A stretch of 64,000 bases of DNA from the NCBI GenBank assembly GCA_902520195.1, contig CABYND010000005.1:1-64000 (forward strand), in the 5' to 3' direction. Below the pieces are notes generated by a model. That model was not told the DNA's origin, made no database searches, and was given only the letters and a program-made list of their open reading frames with translations. Shown piece by piece: positions 52,498-60,848 of this stretch; position 1 is the stretch's first letter; every line of letters starts with the position of its first letter. Position numbers and translations under genes: made by a program. The DNA comes from Halieaceae bacterium. GTDB taxonomy: Bacteria > Pseudomonadota > Gammaproteobacteria > Pseudomonadales > Halieaceae.

Positions 52498-54774
52498 CTA
52501 AAAATCAATGCCCACTCTGGCCATTAGCACTCGCGGTGGAATGAATTGGTCACCAGTGGCGCCTACTCCAAATACATCAGTGAATCTGGCGTTTACACCG
52601 TCCTCGTCCGTCAGATTTTTCGCTATAAGCTCTAATCGCCAGTTGCTGTCAGAGGGTAGAATTCTTATCACGAGATCCAAAGTGTCGTAGCTGTCTACGT
52701 CGTCCGTCAGAGGGTTGTTAAACATTCGGTGTTTAAAATCTCCCCGATGTGTATAACTGAGGGTGCCGCCGATATCTCCAAAACCATCAATGCTTTTGTT
52801 GTAGGACAGGGCGAGATTCGCAGTAAAACTCGGAGTTTTTGGTAATTCGTTGCCTTCAACATCCGCTATCGCCTCAGCTCTGGCCATTTGAATTTCTGGA
52901 CCGAACTGAAAGACTCCCTGCGCGAGCAAAGCATTGGTTGCTGCATCTGACGCTACGTTGTCAATAGCAAGATGGCTCGCGGTTATTTCAGTCTCCAGTA
53001 ATGCAATTCTTGCATCGAAAACCAGCGAGTCGGTGAGAAACGCCCCAAGTTCGATCTCCGCCCCATAGATTTCCGATTCAGGAACATTGCCTACACCACC
53101 TTGGAACAATTCAGGGTCAGTGGCTTGATATTGTAAGTTGTCATACTCGTAAAAGAACATGGCGCCATTTAATCGGACCCTGCCGTCCGCAAGGTCGGTT
53201 TTGAGCCCGACCTCGTAAGCATCAATGGTCTCTTCCTCAAAAACAGGCAACACCACTATGGGGGCGATCACATCCTCCCTGCCGAAAGTGAGATTCGAGC
53301 CTCCCGGCTTGAATCCGCGTGTGTACGACGCGTATGCCATCGAAGCGTCGGATAGATCCATCTCGAAAGCTAGACGGCCTGTCACCTTCTCGGACTCAAT
53401 TTCCAGAATATCAGTGCCGCCCCTTCCGAAAAAGTTTGTTACGGAACTGTAAACCTCGTCCTCGGTGTACCGAAGGCCAGCAACAAGTCTAGAGCTGTCT
53501 GTCAAGCTCCAAGTGCCTTGTCCGTATATCGACATGGATTCCCGCTCTGGTTTTGAGTCAGATATGAAGCCCACCTCGCCACCATAGAACAGGACCTCTT
53601 CGACGACGATAGGGGCAAAGGCGCCGTCGAAGTTAAAATCTAAACGTTCTCTAATAAGAATGTCGACTTCGGTATCCAGATAGAAAATCCCGGCGACCCA
53701 ATCAAGCTTGCCAAAGGCTGGCTCATTCGAAATCAGGTTGAATTCCTGTGTCGTAGTTTTTTGTTCGTTTATTTCAGGATCGAAGTAGCTTTGAAGCAGG
53801 AAAAACGGAGGAAGTGTCCTGTAATCATGCCGATCATTGTCTCGTTGGATCGAAATTTCGTCATTTTGATAACTGGTTAGTGACTTGAGCGTAGCTCCTC
53901 CCAAGTCCCATTCGAGGGTAAGGCTATATAATTGAGATTCGAGGTCGTAGCTGGAGAGCGAATCTTGTGCAAGGTTCCTGGCACCAGGCGTAGGATCGAA
54001 AATGCCTTTTTGGGCCTGACCGTTCACGTCCTCCTCGAAGTGTTGCGCGGTGAAAGTGGCAGAGAAAGTGTCGCTAGGCTGAAATAGCAGTTTAAAACGC
54101 GCTGAAATGCTGTCGGCATCATCCAAGTCTTGTCCATTACCGACATTGTCCGAAAAACCATCATGCTGGTGTTTCATCACCGATACCCGCGCTGCGACGG
54201 TGTCGGACATGGGAATGTTCATCGCTGCTCTAGCTCTAATTAAGCTGTACTCACCCAGTGCCAAATCCGCGGTACCGTAAAAATCGTCGAAGGTGGGTGC
54301 TTTTGTGATGACATTGATGCCTCCTCCCGTCGAATTCTGGCCAAACAGCGTGCCCTGAGGCCCCCTTAAAACCTCTACACGCTCTAAATCTAGGAAGTCG
54401 GTTTGCAGTGCGAAGGGTGATGCTACGTAGACGCCGTCTAGGTGATAAGAGACAGAGGGGTTAGCTATCGCGTTTTGGTTGGCTTCGTTTCCAATACCGC
54501 GGATAGTGATGACCGTTTTGAAGCCTTCGTTTTTGGCCACATTGACGCCTGGTGCAATCGCGCTCAAATCTACAAAGGAGCTTAATTGTCGGTTCTCGAC
54601 GTCTTCGGCACTGAGCGCAGTAACCGCCTGTGACAGATCCTGCAGGCTTTCAGTTCGTTTCTCTGCAGTTACCAATACCTCCTCAAAAATGGGCGCTTGT
54701 TGTGCCCAGGTGCCGCATGTCAGCGAACCCATAAATAGGCCTAAAGCCGCAGTTGGATAGCGTAAGTTCGACAT
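52498..54774 (-). CDS. TonB-dependent outer-membrane receptor
   Basis: 758 residues with signal peptide (MSNLRYPTAALGLFMGSLTC...WAQ), TonB box-like FEEVLVTAEKR, plug (SLQDLSQAVTALSAEDVENR, LRGPQGTLFGQNSTGG) and barrel ending in GIDF. It belongs to the CirA/FyuA-like set common in marine gammaproteobacteria. A near-perfect sigma-54 promoter and two NtrC-like sites precede it, so nitrogen limitation should induce it. A purine-type ligand is inferred from position. Confidence 0.92.
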   Translation of the reverse strand: MSNLRYPTAALGLFMGSLTCGTWAQQAPIFEEVLVTAEKRTESLQDLSQAVTALSAEDVENRQLSSFVDLSAIAPGVNVAKNEGFKTVITIRGIGNEANQNAIANPSVSYHLDGVYVASPFALQTDFLDLERVEVLRGPQGTLFGQNSTGGGINVITKAPTFDDFYGTADLALGEYSLIRARAAMNIPMSDTVAARVSVMKHQHDGFSDNVGNGQDLDDADSISARFKLLFQPSDTFSATFTAQHFEEDVNGQAQKGIFDPTPGARNLAQDSLSSYDLESQLYSLTLEWDLGGATLKSLTSYQNDEISIQRDNDRHDYRTLPPFFLLQSYFDPEINEQKTTTQEFNLISNEPAFGKLDWVAGIFYLDTEVDILIRERLDFNFDGAFAPIVVEEVLFYGGEVGFISDSKPERESMSIYGQGTWSLTDSSRLVAGLRYTEDEVYSSVTNFFGRGGTDILEIESEKVTGRLAFEMDLSDASMAYASYTRGFKPGGSNLTFGREDVIAPIVVLPVFEEETIDAYEVGLKTDLADGRVRLNGAMFFYEYDNLQYQATDPELFQGGVGNVPESEIYGAEIELGAFLTDSLVFDARIALLETEITASHLAIDNVASDAATNALLAQGVFQFGPEIQMARAEAIADVEGNELPKTPSFTANLALSYNKSIDGFGDIGGTLSYTHRGDFKHRMFNNPLTDDVDSYDTLDLVIRILPSDSNWRLELIAKNLTDEDGVNARFTDVFGVGATGDQFIPPRVLMARVGIDF

Positions 54775-54826
54775 CTCAAATCTCCAGAAGGTGTTTTGGT
54801 GGGCTGTTGATCATTCGATAAGCACT

Positions 54827-54842
54827 TGCAATCTGCGTGCCA
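54827..54842 (-). promoter_or_regulatory. Perfect sigma-54 promoter for the second TonB receptor
   Basis: Minus strand TGGCACGCAGATTGCA matches TGGCACG-N4-TTGCA at every consensus position. The predicted start is about 40 bases upstream of the receptor ATG. Confidence 0.9.
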
Positions 54843-54938
54843 ACTGCACACTTGCGCCCAGTATCCAAAGAGCTACGGGATTTATTCTGAGGGCGACTTA
54901 AATGGACCTCACAGATGTCCTTAATCCTGAGCTGTTTT

Positions 54939-54955
54939 TGCACTGAAATGGTGCG
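54939..54955. promoter_or_regulatory. NtrC-like site 1 upstream of the second TonB receptor
   Basis: TGCACTGAAATGGTGCG matches TGCACYA-N3-TGGTGCA at all but two positions and lies about 100 bases upstream of the -24 element. Confidence 0.72.
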
Positions 54956-54958
54956 ATT

Positions 54959-54974
54959 CGGCACATTTTTTGCT
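54959..54974 (+). promoter_or_regulatory. Candidate sigma-54 promoter facing the ncRNA
   Basis: CGGCACATTTTTTGCT has the GG-N10-GC spacing on the plus strand, between the two NtrC-like sites. It is weaker than the others and points to the stretch ending in the ncRNA. Confidence 0.35.
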
Positions 54975-54987
54975 CTTAATTGGTGCG
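54971..54987. promoter_or_regulatory. NtrC-like site 2 upstream of the second TonB receptor
   Basis: TGCTCTTAATTGGTGCG has a full TGGTGCR half and a degenerate left half. It is 32 bases, three helical turns, from site 1, the spacing favourable for cooperative NtrC binding. Confidence 0.6.
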
Positions 54988-55132
54988 AGATAGTTTTAAA
55001 TGAAGCTCAGCTCGGTAGGGCTGGGTTTAACTCATTAGTCTCAGACACCTCAGATTAACCAACATTAAAGGGCAGCTTGAAAGGGCATTTGGCGGACTTT
55101 TGCTTCTCGCAAAATTTTTTAGGAAAAAGGTA

Positions 55133-55160
55133 TTGACGCCCGTTTGCTTTTTGGTATTAT
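55133..55160 (+). promoter_or_regulatory. Sigma-70 promoter of the ncRNA
   Basis: TTGACG, 16 bases, TATTAT. The -10 lies within a small inverted repeat TTGGTA / TACCAA, which could bind a repressor. Confidence 0.75.
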
Positions 55161-55166
55161 TACCAA

Positions 55167-55384
55167 TGCCACCGGCGACCGACGAGTGACCAACTGCAGA
55201 CGGGAGCGAGGGGGAAGTCGGAGGAAGAGTGCTCAGGTAGAAAAGCGTAGCGAAGGGCCGGCACAAACGCAGTTCGCTACCCACCAAGGGTGAGGGGATA
55301 CCACCCAAGGGGCCAGATGGAATCCCGGTCTGGACGCCTGAGAGGCTCGAATAAAAAAACAGAGGGCAACCTCTGTTTTTTTTT
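55167..55384 (+). ncRNA. Candidate structured small RNA (~218 nt)
   Basis: No ORF longer than a few codons runs in this direction. Helices that I can pair by eye: CCGAC/GTCGG near the 5' end; a long-range closing helix CTCAGG (55232) with CCTGAG (55337), extended by GAG/CTC; and inside it three hairpins, GTAGCGAA/TTCGCTAC, GGGTG/CACCC and CCAGA/TCTGG. A strong terminator ends it. It does not match 6S, SRP, tmRNA or RNase P as I know them. The rest of the gap 54775-55526 has no gene. Confidence 0.65.
55353..55384. terminator. Bidirectional rho-independent terminator
   Basis: CAGAGG-GCAA-CCTCTG with A7 before and T9 after, so it works for the ncRNA (plus) and for the MFS gene (minus). Confidence 0.92.
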
Positions 55385-55526
55385 GCTCGCCGTTTTTGCA
55401 AGGTTTAAAAGGTGCTTCGCTGACACTGTTCGTCGAAGGCTTGGTGCATTGCCCCGCAGCGATTGTCCTGGAAAAGCTCCTGTTACATCCCCCTGCTTTG
55501 CCGATAGGACCTGTATTCGTGTCATC

Positions 55527-57023
55527 TCAGCCCTCTGCCTTTCCCAGCTCGGCGACGAAATCCTGCTGTAGGGTTCTGGCGCATATCAAGAAGCAGGCCG
55601 AAGCGATTAGAAATATGCTGGCTGTGACCGCCATCGCGAACTTGAGCCCCTGGGAGTTAGCGTTTTGGCACACCGCGTCGTCAGTGACAGAGCGCATCAT
55701 ATCGGCTACTTTGCAGGCCTCTGGTGACAAAAGCGTGCCGGGATCAAGTGAGAGCAGTTCGCGCTGCATAAAAAAGTCACTCATGAATCCGACGAAATAA
55801 GGTCCGATGCCATTGCCTATGAGGGACACCAAAATTAAGAGTACCGCAATAGCTGTGGCGCGAGATCGGTTGCTGACCACGCCTTGGCCAATGGTGTACT
55901 GAGCGCCCAGGTAACTGTAATGAAAAACGGCGCCAATACCCCACAGGACAAAAACGGCAGTCAGGTCCTCTGAGAAGAAGGCCGCCGCGTAAGCGGGTAC
56001 GGCTATGGCGATCCCCAGAGCCGGTACCCAAGCCACTGCGGTAGGTGATCGCGCCGTCAGCCGCTCGGTAATGTACCCACCAAGGAAAGTGCCTATGGCT
56101 GCCAGTAACGAGAGAGGCGCACCGAATTGCAGTGCAGCGTCACGCACACTCAGGCCATGCTCCCGTTGTAGAAACGGCGCTTGAAACGATATCAAGCCGT
56201 AGCCCACAAAAGCGACCAACGACGCGGCAATCGCCATCCACCAAAACGAGGGTTTGTGTCTCAATTCGGTAAAAGTTTCTGACCAGTCGGGTGCGCGGTC
56301 AGCAGTTTGGCTGGGAGGGTCGGCATAACCCCGGGGCGGCTCTTTGATGCTGGCCCAGACCAGCCACGCAACTATTATCCCTGGCAGGCCGACTGCGACA
56401 AAGGCAATCCGCCACCCCTCGATATTTGCCCAGTCCAGCCCGCCAAACAGCCAGCCCAGACCAATACCGCTTAGCCAGCTGCCCACGTCCGCCCCCTGCA
56501 TCTGCGCGATAGGGCCGCCAAAGACGTTAGCCAGCACGCTCCCGAGGGTCACGCCCATGGAATACACCCCGAGTGCGGTGGCGCGCTTTCGAGCGATGAA
56601 GTAATCGCCGATGAGCGAGTTGGCGGGCGGTGTGCAACCGGCTTCGCCGATAGCCACACCAATCCTGAACAGGAGCAGGGTGAAAAAACCAATCGCCACA
56701 CCACATAACGCGGTCATGATCGACCACAGCACGATGCACAGGCTGATGATATGCACCCGATTGGAACGATCTGCCCAGAGTGCAATGGGCAGGCCCATCA
56801 CCGCATAAAAAATGGCGAAGGGCGGCCCGTAGAGCAAACCCCACTGGGCGTCGGTGAGTTGAAATGATTCGATGATGGGTTGGGCGACGACTGCTATTAA
56901 CGTGCGGTCGATGAAATTCAGCGTGTACACCAGCATCAGCAGGATCAACACGTAATGGCGATAGGAAGGTGAGCCGTATCCGGTCAAATGGCCGTTAGCG
57001 GCGTCACTTGCGGTGGTTTGCAT
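55527..57023 (-). CDS. MFS transporter, spinster-like
   Basis: 498 residues, 12 membrane segments with an added loop. LNFIDRTLIAVVAQPI, DAQWGLLYGPPFAIFYA and LWADRSNRVHII are marks of the Spns-like/hexuronate branch of MFS. The loop near residue 200 (MQGADVGSWLSGIGLGW) is longer than usual. Cargo unknown. Terminated by the shared terminator at 55.37 kb. Confidence 0.88.
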   Translation of the reverse strand: MQTTASDAANGHLTGYGSPSYRHYVLILLMLVYTLNFIDRTLIAVVAQPIIESFQLTDAQWGLLYGPPFAIFYAVMGLPIALWADRSNRVHIISLCIVLWSIMTALCGVAIGFFTLLLFRIGVAIGEAGCTPPANSLIGDYFIARKRATALGVYSMGVTLGSVLANVFGGPIAQMQGADVGSWLSGIGLGWLFGGLDWANIEGWRIAFVAVGLPGIIVAWLVWASIKEPPRGYADPPSQTADRAPDWSETFTELRHKPSFWWMAIAASLVAFVGYGLISFQAPFLQREHGLSVRDAALQFGAPLSLLAAIGTFLGGYITERLTARSPTAVAWVPALGIAIAVPAYAAAFFSEDLTAVFVLWGIGAVFHYSYLGAQYTIGQGVVSNRSRATAIAVLLILVSLIGNGIGPYFVGFMSDFFMQRELLSLDPGTLLSPEACKVADMMRSVTDDAVCQNANSQGLKFAMAVTASIFLIASACFLICARTLQQDFVAELGKAEG

Positions 57024-57082
57024 ACAACAATTCCTGCTGGGGGCGGTGAGTTTACCAATCAGAGCGCGTTGGTGTGGCGCAA

Positions 57083-57832
57083 TTAAAGGTCTATTGAGAT
57101 CTCCTGCCCTTTGACGAAGCGCACAAAGGGTGCGCTCTGCTTAAGTTGCTCCCGGGGGTTCAGCTGGATCCGTTGCTCGACCAGATCAATGGCCCATCGC
57201 GTTACCGCGGGTAGATTCAGTTGTCGCGCCTCATTCAGTGTGAGCCAATGGAGCTCATTGAGCTCGCCACTGGCATCGCTGATTTGCTTGGGATCGTTAT
57301 AAATGAACTGGTCACGGATCATGAAGAAGCGGGTATCGAAACGCCGGGTGCGATAGGCAGGTGTGATCGCCCGGGCGATAAAATCCATATGCTCCAAGGG
57401 TGGCTCCGCGCCGTTAGAGAAATAGTCCCGCCAAACTGGGTGAGTTGTTGTCGCAGGTTTTGAGGCAGGGCGGCCGACAATCAGACCCGTTTCCTCAAAG
57501 GTTTCCCTGATGGCGGCGAGGGCGAGGCCACGCAGCTTGCGATCAGTAACCGTTTTTCTTGTGGCCTTTCGCAGCCGTTCCATGACGGGTCGGCTCAGAT
57601 CGCCTGGTACTTTAAGCCGCTGGTCGATCAGATCTAGCCGGCCACCGGGGAAGACAAATTTATTGGGCATGAATCGGTGGCTGGCCGCGCGCTTACCCAT
57701 GAGTACAGTAGGTTGCGATCCGGCGCGCACCACGATGAGCGTTGCCGCCTCTTTGGGCCGAGCCAGTTCGGCCGTGCCCTCTCTATATTCACCCGGGCCG
57801 GTGGGTGTCCTGCCGTACTGATGGCGTGTCAT
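57083..57832 (-). CDS. Nudix hydrolase
   Basis: 249-residue Nudix protein. The FPGGRLD glycine pair and the box core RETFEETGLIVG are separated by a ~45-residue insertion instead of a few residues, as in some CoA or NADH-type Nudix proteins. Substrate is uncertain. Overlaps the upstream NAD(P)-binding gene as ATGA. Confidence 0.82.
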   Translation of the reverse strand: MTRHQYGRTPTGPGEYREGTAELARPKEAATLIVVRAGSQPTVLMGKRAASHRFMPNKFVFPGGRLDLIDQRLKVPGDLSRPVMERLRKATRKTVTDRKLRGLALAAIRETFEETGLIVGRPASKPATTTHPVWRDYFSNGAEPPLEHMDFIARAITPAYRTRRFDTRFFMIRDQFIYNDPKQISDASGELNELHWLTLNEARQLNLPAVTRWAIDLVEQRIQLNPREQLKQSAPFVRFVKGQEISIDL

Positions 57833-58485
57833 GAGGCAACCTGACCTTGCGGGGGGCTCTGAAGCACCCTCATGATGTCATCGAAGTGATGGGTATACAC
57901 ACCGGGCTCGTGATCTGCGGCCAGCCCGAGCATACATTGGGCAACATCAGCTGACTGTACGCTTCGATAGCGGCGCCATTTGCCGTGCATCAGTCGATCG
58001 GTGGCGGGGGCAATGCGTTGAAGGAGTGCTTCTATTGGCCGGCGCTCTGTCCTATCTCCAAGTAGCAGGCCAGGCCGAATAATGTCGAGCCGCTTAAAGC
58101 CCATTTCCACAAGCCGTTGTTCTGCTGCGCCTTTCACACGCGAATAAAAAACTGAGGCGTCGGGGTTTGCCCCAACTGCAGTGACGACGAGGAAGTGGCC
58201 GACGTTCGCTGCTTTTGCTGCCGCGGCAAATGACACGACGGCTTCTTCGTCGATTGCGCGAAAAGCGGCCTGTGAGCCCGCCTGCCGAATGGTGGTGCCG
58301 AGCGCGCAAATCGCGATATCTGCAGGTGGGAGCCGGGGTAAGTCGTCAAAGCCCGATACGATCTCGCTGGAGGCCATACCCGTAGGGCGTCTGCCGACGG
58401 TTGTGATTTCGTGACCGTCATTGAGGCCAAGTCTCAGCACTTTTCCGCCGATGAGGCCGGTGCCGCCAGCGAGTTGCAGTCTCAT
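57829..58485 (-). CDS. NAD(P)-binding (NmrA/HTATIP2-like) protein
   Basis: 218-residue atypical SDR: GGTGLIGGKVL cofactor motif at the N-terminus, VVTAVGAN and YSRVKGAAE (YxxxK) mid-protein, DIIRPGLLLGDR later. This pattern is that of HTATIP2/TIP30-like oxidoreductases. Substrate unknown. Translationally coupled to the Nudix gene. Confidence 0.84.
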   Translation of the reverse strand: MRLQLAGGTGLIGGKVLRLGLNDGHEITTVGRRPTGMASSEIVSGFDDLPRLPPADIAICALGTTIRQAGSQAAFRAIDEEAVVSFAAAAKAANVGHFLVVTAVGANPDASVFYSRVKGAAEQRLVEMGFKRLDIIRPGLLLGDRTERRPIEALLQRIAPATDRLMHGKWRRYRSVQSADVAQCMLGLAADHEPGVYTHHFDDIMRVLQSPPQGQVAS

Positions 58486-58546
58486 GCCAGTGCCATCGAG
58501 ATAGGCAAGGCCGGTACTAACACAGAAGGTTGATGCAGTGCAGAGG

Positions 58547-59107
58547 TCATGGTGAGACGGCCACTGATTGCTGTAATTGACGCGCTGCTTGCCACTCCCA
58601 TGTGCTCAGGTCCACGTCCACGACGAATACCTCAAAATCTTCCTGCCACCGCGCTGGGGCATAGAGCACGGATTCGCCTCTGAGCCAGGTGTGGCCATCG
58701 CGATCGGCGACGCAAAGCAGGACTATTGCCTCTCCGTTTTCAGGAGTCGATGCCACCTTTGTCGCACCCCGTTGGCACCCCGTGCGGTGGTAGACGCGCA
58801 CCACAAGCCCCGCGTCTTGATAGAGGGCATGGACCTGCAGGGATTCCGACAGGATGCGCCTTAGACGCACTGATTGCCGGCCATCATCGGCTTTCTCGTA
58901 GCCCCATCGTGTTTGCCTCGCGGAGTTCAGGTATTGCCAGTCTGTGAAATCGGTACCGTAGGTGAGCGCGCCGTCCAAGGTCACCTGTTCCGCTTCGGGC
59001 GTCGTGTTTTCGGGTAACCCGCCAAGCGACATGACGCCCAGCACAAATACGACCGCAACAGTGCCCAGAATCATGGCGGTCATCAATGCGGCAAAAAGTT
59101 TATTCAT
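58547..59107 (-). CDS. Hypothetical exported/anchored protein
   Basis: 186 residues with one N-terminal membrane segment (LFAALMTAMILGTVAVVFVL) and a periplasmic domain with WGYEK, two cysteines (GCQRG and LLCVADRD), no known motif. Overlaps the sterol-desaturase gene by 8 bases, so probably cotranscribed. Family not recognised. Confidence 0.65.
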   Translation of the reverse strand: MNKLFAALMTAMILGTVAVVFVLGVMSLGGLPENTTPEAEQVTLDGALTYGTDFTDWQYLNSARQTRWGYEKADDGRQSVRLRRILSESLQVHALYQDAGLVVRVYHRTGCQRGATKVASTPENGEAIVLLCVADRDGHTWLRGESVLYAPARWQEDFEVFVVDVDLSTWEWQAARQLQQSVAVSP

Positions 59108-60110
59108 GAAGCCCCGCCGATGAACTAGCTTTGCGTTTGATCATGGCGCTCCAGTCGCGAAAGGGTCCCGAAACGTTCTGCCAGAAGGACCGGTATTCCC
59201 CTTGGCTAGCCGGCCCCAATCCCCAGGGTGTGTACTCGTCTCTTTCGGGGATATACAGGGTACCGAACGCTCGATCCCAAATACTGGTGACTGCTGCCAG
59301 GTTCGTGTCCCAATGGTGCTCGAGGTAACTGTGGTGAGTGTGATGCATCACGGGGCTGTGCAGCCATTTCGAGAGCCAACGAGGGTAGTGAAAAGCCACG
59401 TGATAATGACGAAAGGAGCCGTTGAAGCCGAATAGCAATGCAAAAAAGCCAATATTGAACAGCGTGGCTTGCGCAATGCTGTCACTAAACAGCCAGCCAA
59501 ATAGACCAGCGGCGATGCCAAAGGACAGTGCCGCACCAATCGCGTAAATGGGTCCCTCAAGAAAATGCTCCCGGTAGCGAGTGAGCGGTGTAAGCACCTC
59601 TGCCGAATGGTGAACTTTGTGAATGGCCCACAGCACTGGGATTTTGTGTTCCGCGTAGTGGATGAGAAAAAACAGCAGATCGTATAGCAGCAGAGTGACC
59701 AGGCTGTAGAGCAACATCCAGCCGTAGTGGCTCTGCAGACCGGGCCCGCTGTCCAAGAGCGCATTGAGTGCGTCCATGACCAGGGCCTCAGTGCCCGGCG
59801 CTACGCCGACGAGCAGGGTGGTCACCCATAGCGGGCGCAGTAATCGCTCAAAGACGTAGAGCCCGACGTCGACACGCGCCGAGACATGGGTGTAGATCTC
59901 CGCAGGCAACAGGAACTGCCTCAGCGGCATTCTGCGAATGCGGCCGTCTGCGCCCTTTGCGCCAACACCCTTGCGCAAGAGCCAGATGGTGGTGGCAAGG
60001 CCGGCAGTCAGCAGCAGGATGGGCCACGTCAGATCTCGGGGCACATGCGGCGCTATCACGACAAGTGCGTCGGAGATGAGTTGGTTGAGTGGTCCGGCTG
60101 TGCTGTCCAT
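59100..60110 (-). CDS. Sterol desaturase / fatty acid hydroxylase family protein
   Basis: Di-iron membrane oxygenase, 336 residues. Histidine boxes: HYAEH, HKVHH, HHTHHS with HH nearby in YLEHHWD. Several membrane segments surround them. Such proteins hydroxylate or desaturate lipids (sterols, carotenoids, fatty acids). Substrate not deducible. Confidence 0.88.
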   Translation of the reverse strand: MDSTAGPLNQLISDALVVIAPHVPRDLTWPILLLTAGLATTIWLLRKGVGAKGADGRIRRMPLRQFLLPAEIYTHVSARVDVGLYVFERLLRPLWVTTLLVGVAPGTEALVMDALNALLDSGPGLQSHYGWMLLYSLVTLLLYDLLFFLIHYAEHKIPVLWAIHKVHHSAEVLTPLTRYREHFLEGPIYAIGAALSFGIAAGLFGWLFSDSIAQATLFNIGFFALLFGFNGSFRHYHVAFHYPRWLSKWLHSPVMHHTHHSYLEHHWDTNLAAVTSIWDRAFGTLYIPERDEYTPWGLGPASQGEYRSFWQNVSGPFRDWSAMIKRKASSSAGLHE

Positions 60111-60242
60111 CGAGTGAGTATACGATCAATATGCACTGGCAATGGCGGCTTTGCCTTCCTCTCAAGGTCTGGGCCTTAGCGGATGTTGTTCCGGTCGGGC
60201 TCGTGTCAAAATGTGGCGGTATCGTTATCGGGTGCTTTATTG

Positions 60243-60821
60243 ATGGAGCCTTTACACGGAACGGTCGCGAGCCTCTTCCTCGGTGATACGGGAACACTGA
60301 ATAAGGCCGCGCAGGACTCGCTCGAATTTGCTTTTGACGGAATCGTCGGTGACCGGCACCGGGGTCTCACCCGCAAAGCCTGGGAGCAGACTGACAAACA
60401 ACCCGGCGGCACCGAGCGGCGCAATGAGCGGCAGTGGTCCGCCGTGGCACAGGAAGACCTTGATCAGGCATCCCAGGTGTTGAGCCTTGCGCACCCGCTG
60501 AGCGCCGGCGATGTAGCGGTGAACCTGAGTCTCTTGGGTATACCGGATTTTTCCCGCTTGCCGCGCGGTACGACCCTCACCTTCGAAAAGGGTGTGGTGC
60601 TGATGGTGGAGGAGTACAACCCGCCCTGCAGCCGCATGGCACGTTACATATCAGAAGGCCATGAGACCACTCACGGTGGCGTGCTGGGAGAGACTGATTT
60701 TATCGAGGCGTCAAAGTTCAGCCGCGGTCTCGTGGGAGTCGTGGAGGTGCCGGGTGTGGTGTCAGTGGGTGAGGGCGTCTCGGCGACACCCGAAGTCTTG
60801 CCGAAATGGCTACGCAACTAA
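60243..60821 (+). CDS. MOSC domain protein
   Basis: About 192 residues. MOSC hallmarks: FDGIVGDRHRGLTRK, the cysteine in NPPCSRM and GVLGETDF-like ending. MOSC domains handle sulfur or molybdenum cofactor chemistry. I chose ATG 60243 over the ORF track start because it fits the MOSC N-terminus. Divergent from the sterol-desaturase gene. Confidence 0.86.
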   Translation: MEPLHGTVASLFLGDTGTLNKAAQDSLEFAFDGIVGDRHRGLTRKAWEQTDKQPGGTERRNERQWSAVAQEDLDQASQVLSLAHPLSAGDVAVNLSLLGIPDFSRLPRGTTLTFEKGVVLMVEEYNPPCSRMARYISEGHETTHGGVLGETDFIEASKFSRGLVGVVEVPGVVSVGEGVSATPEVLPKWLRN

Positions 60822-60848
60822 TAACAGATTGAAAGGGAGTCGAATGTC

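Noticed and set aside
55167-55384. Identification of the ncRNA as RNase P, 6S, SRP RNA or a TPP riboswitch
   Set aside because: The few shared words (GGAGGAA, CTGAGA) are not in the right structural context.
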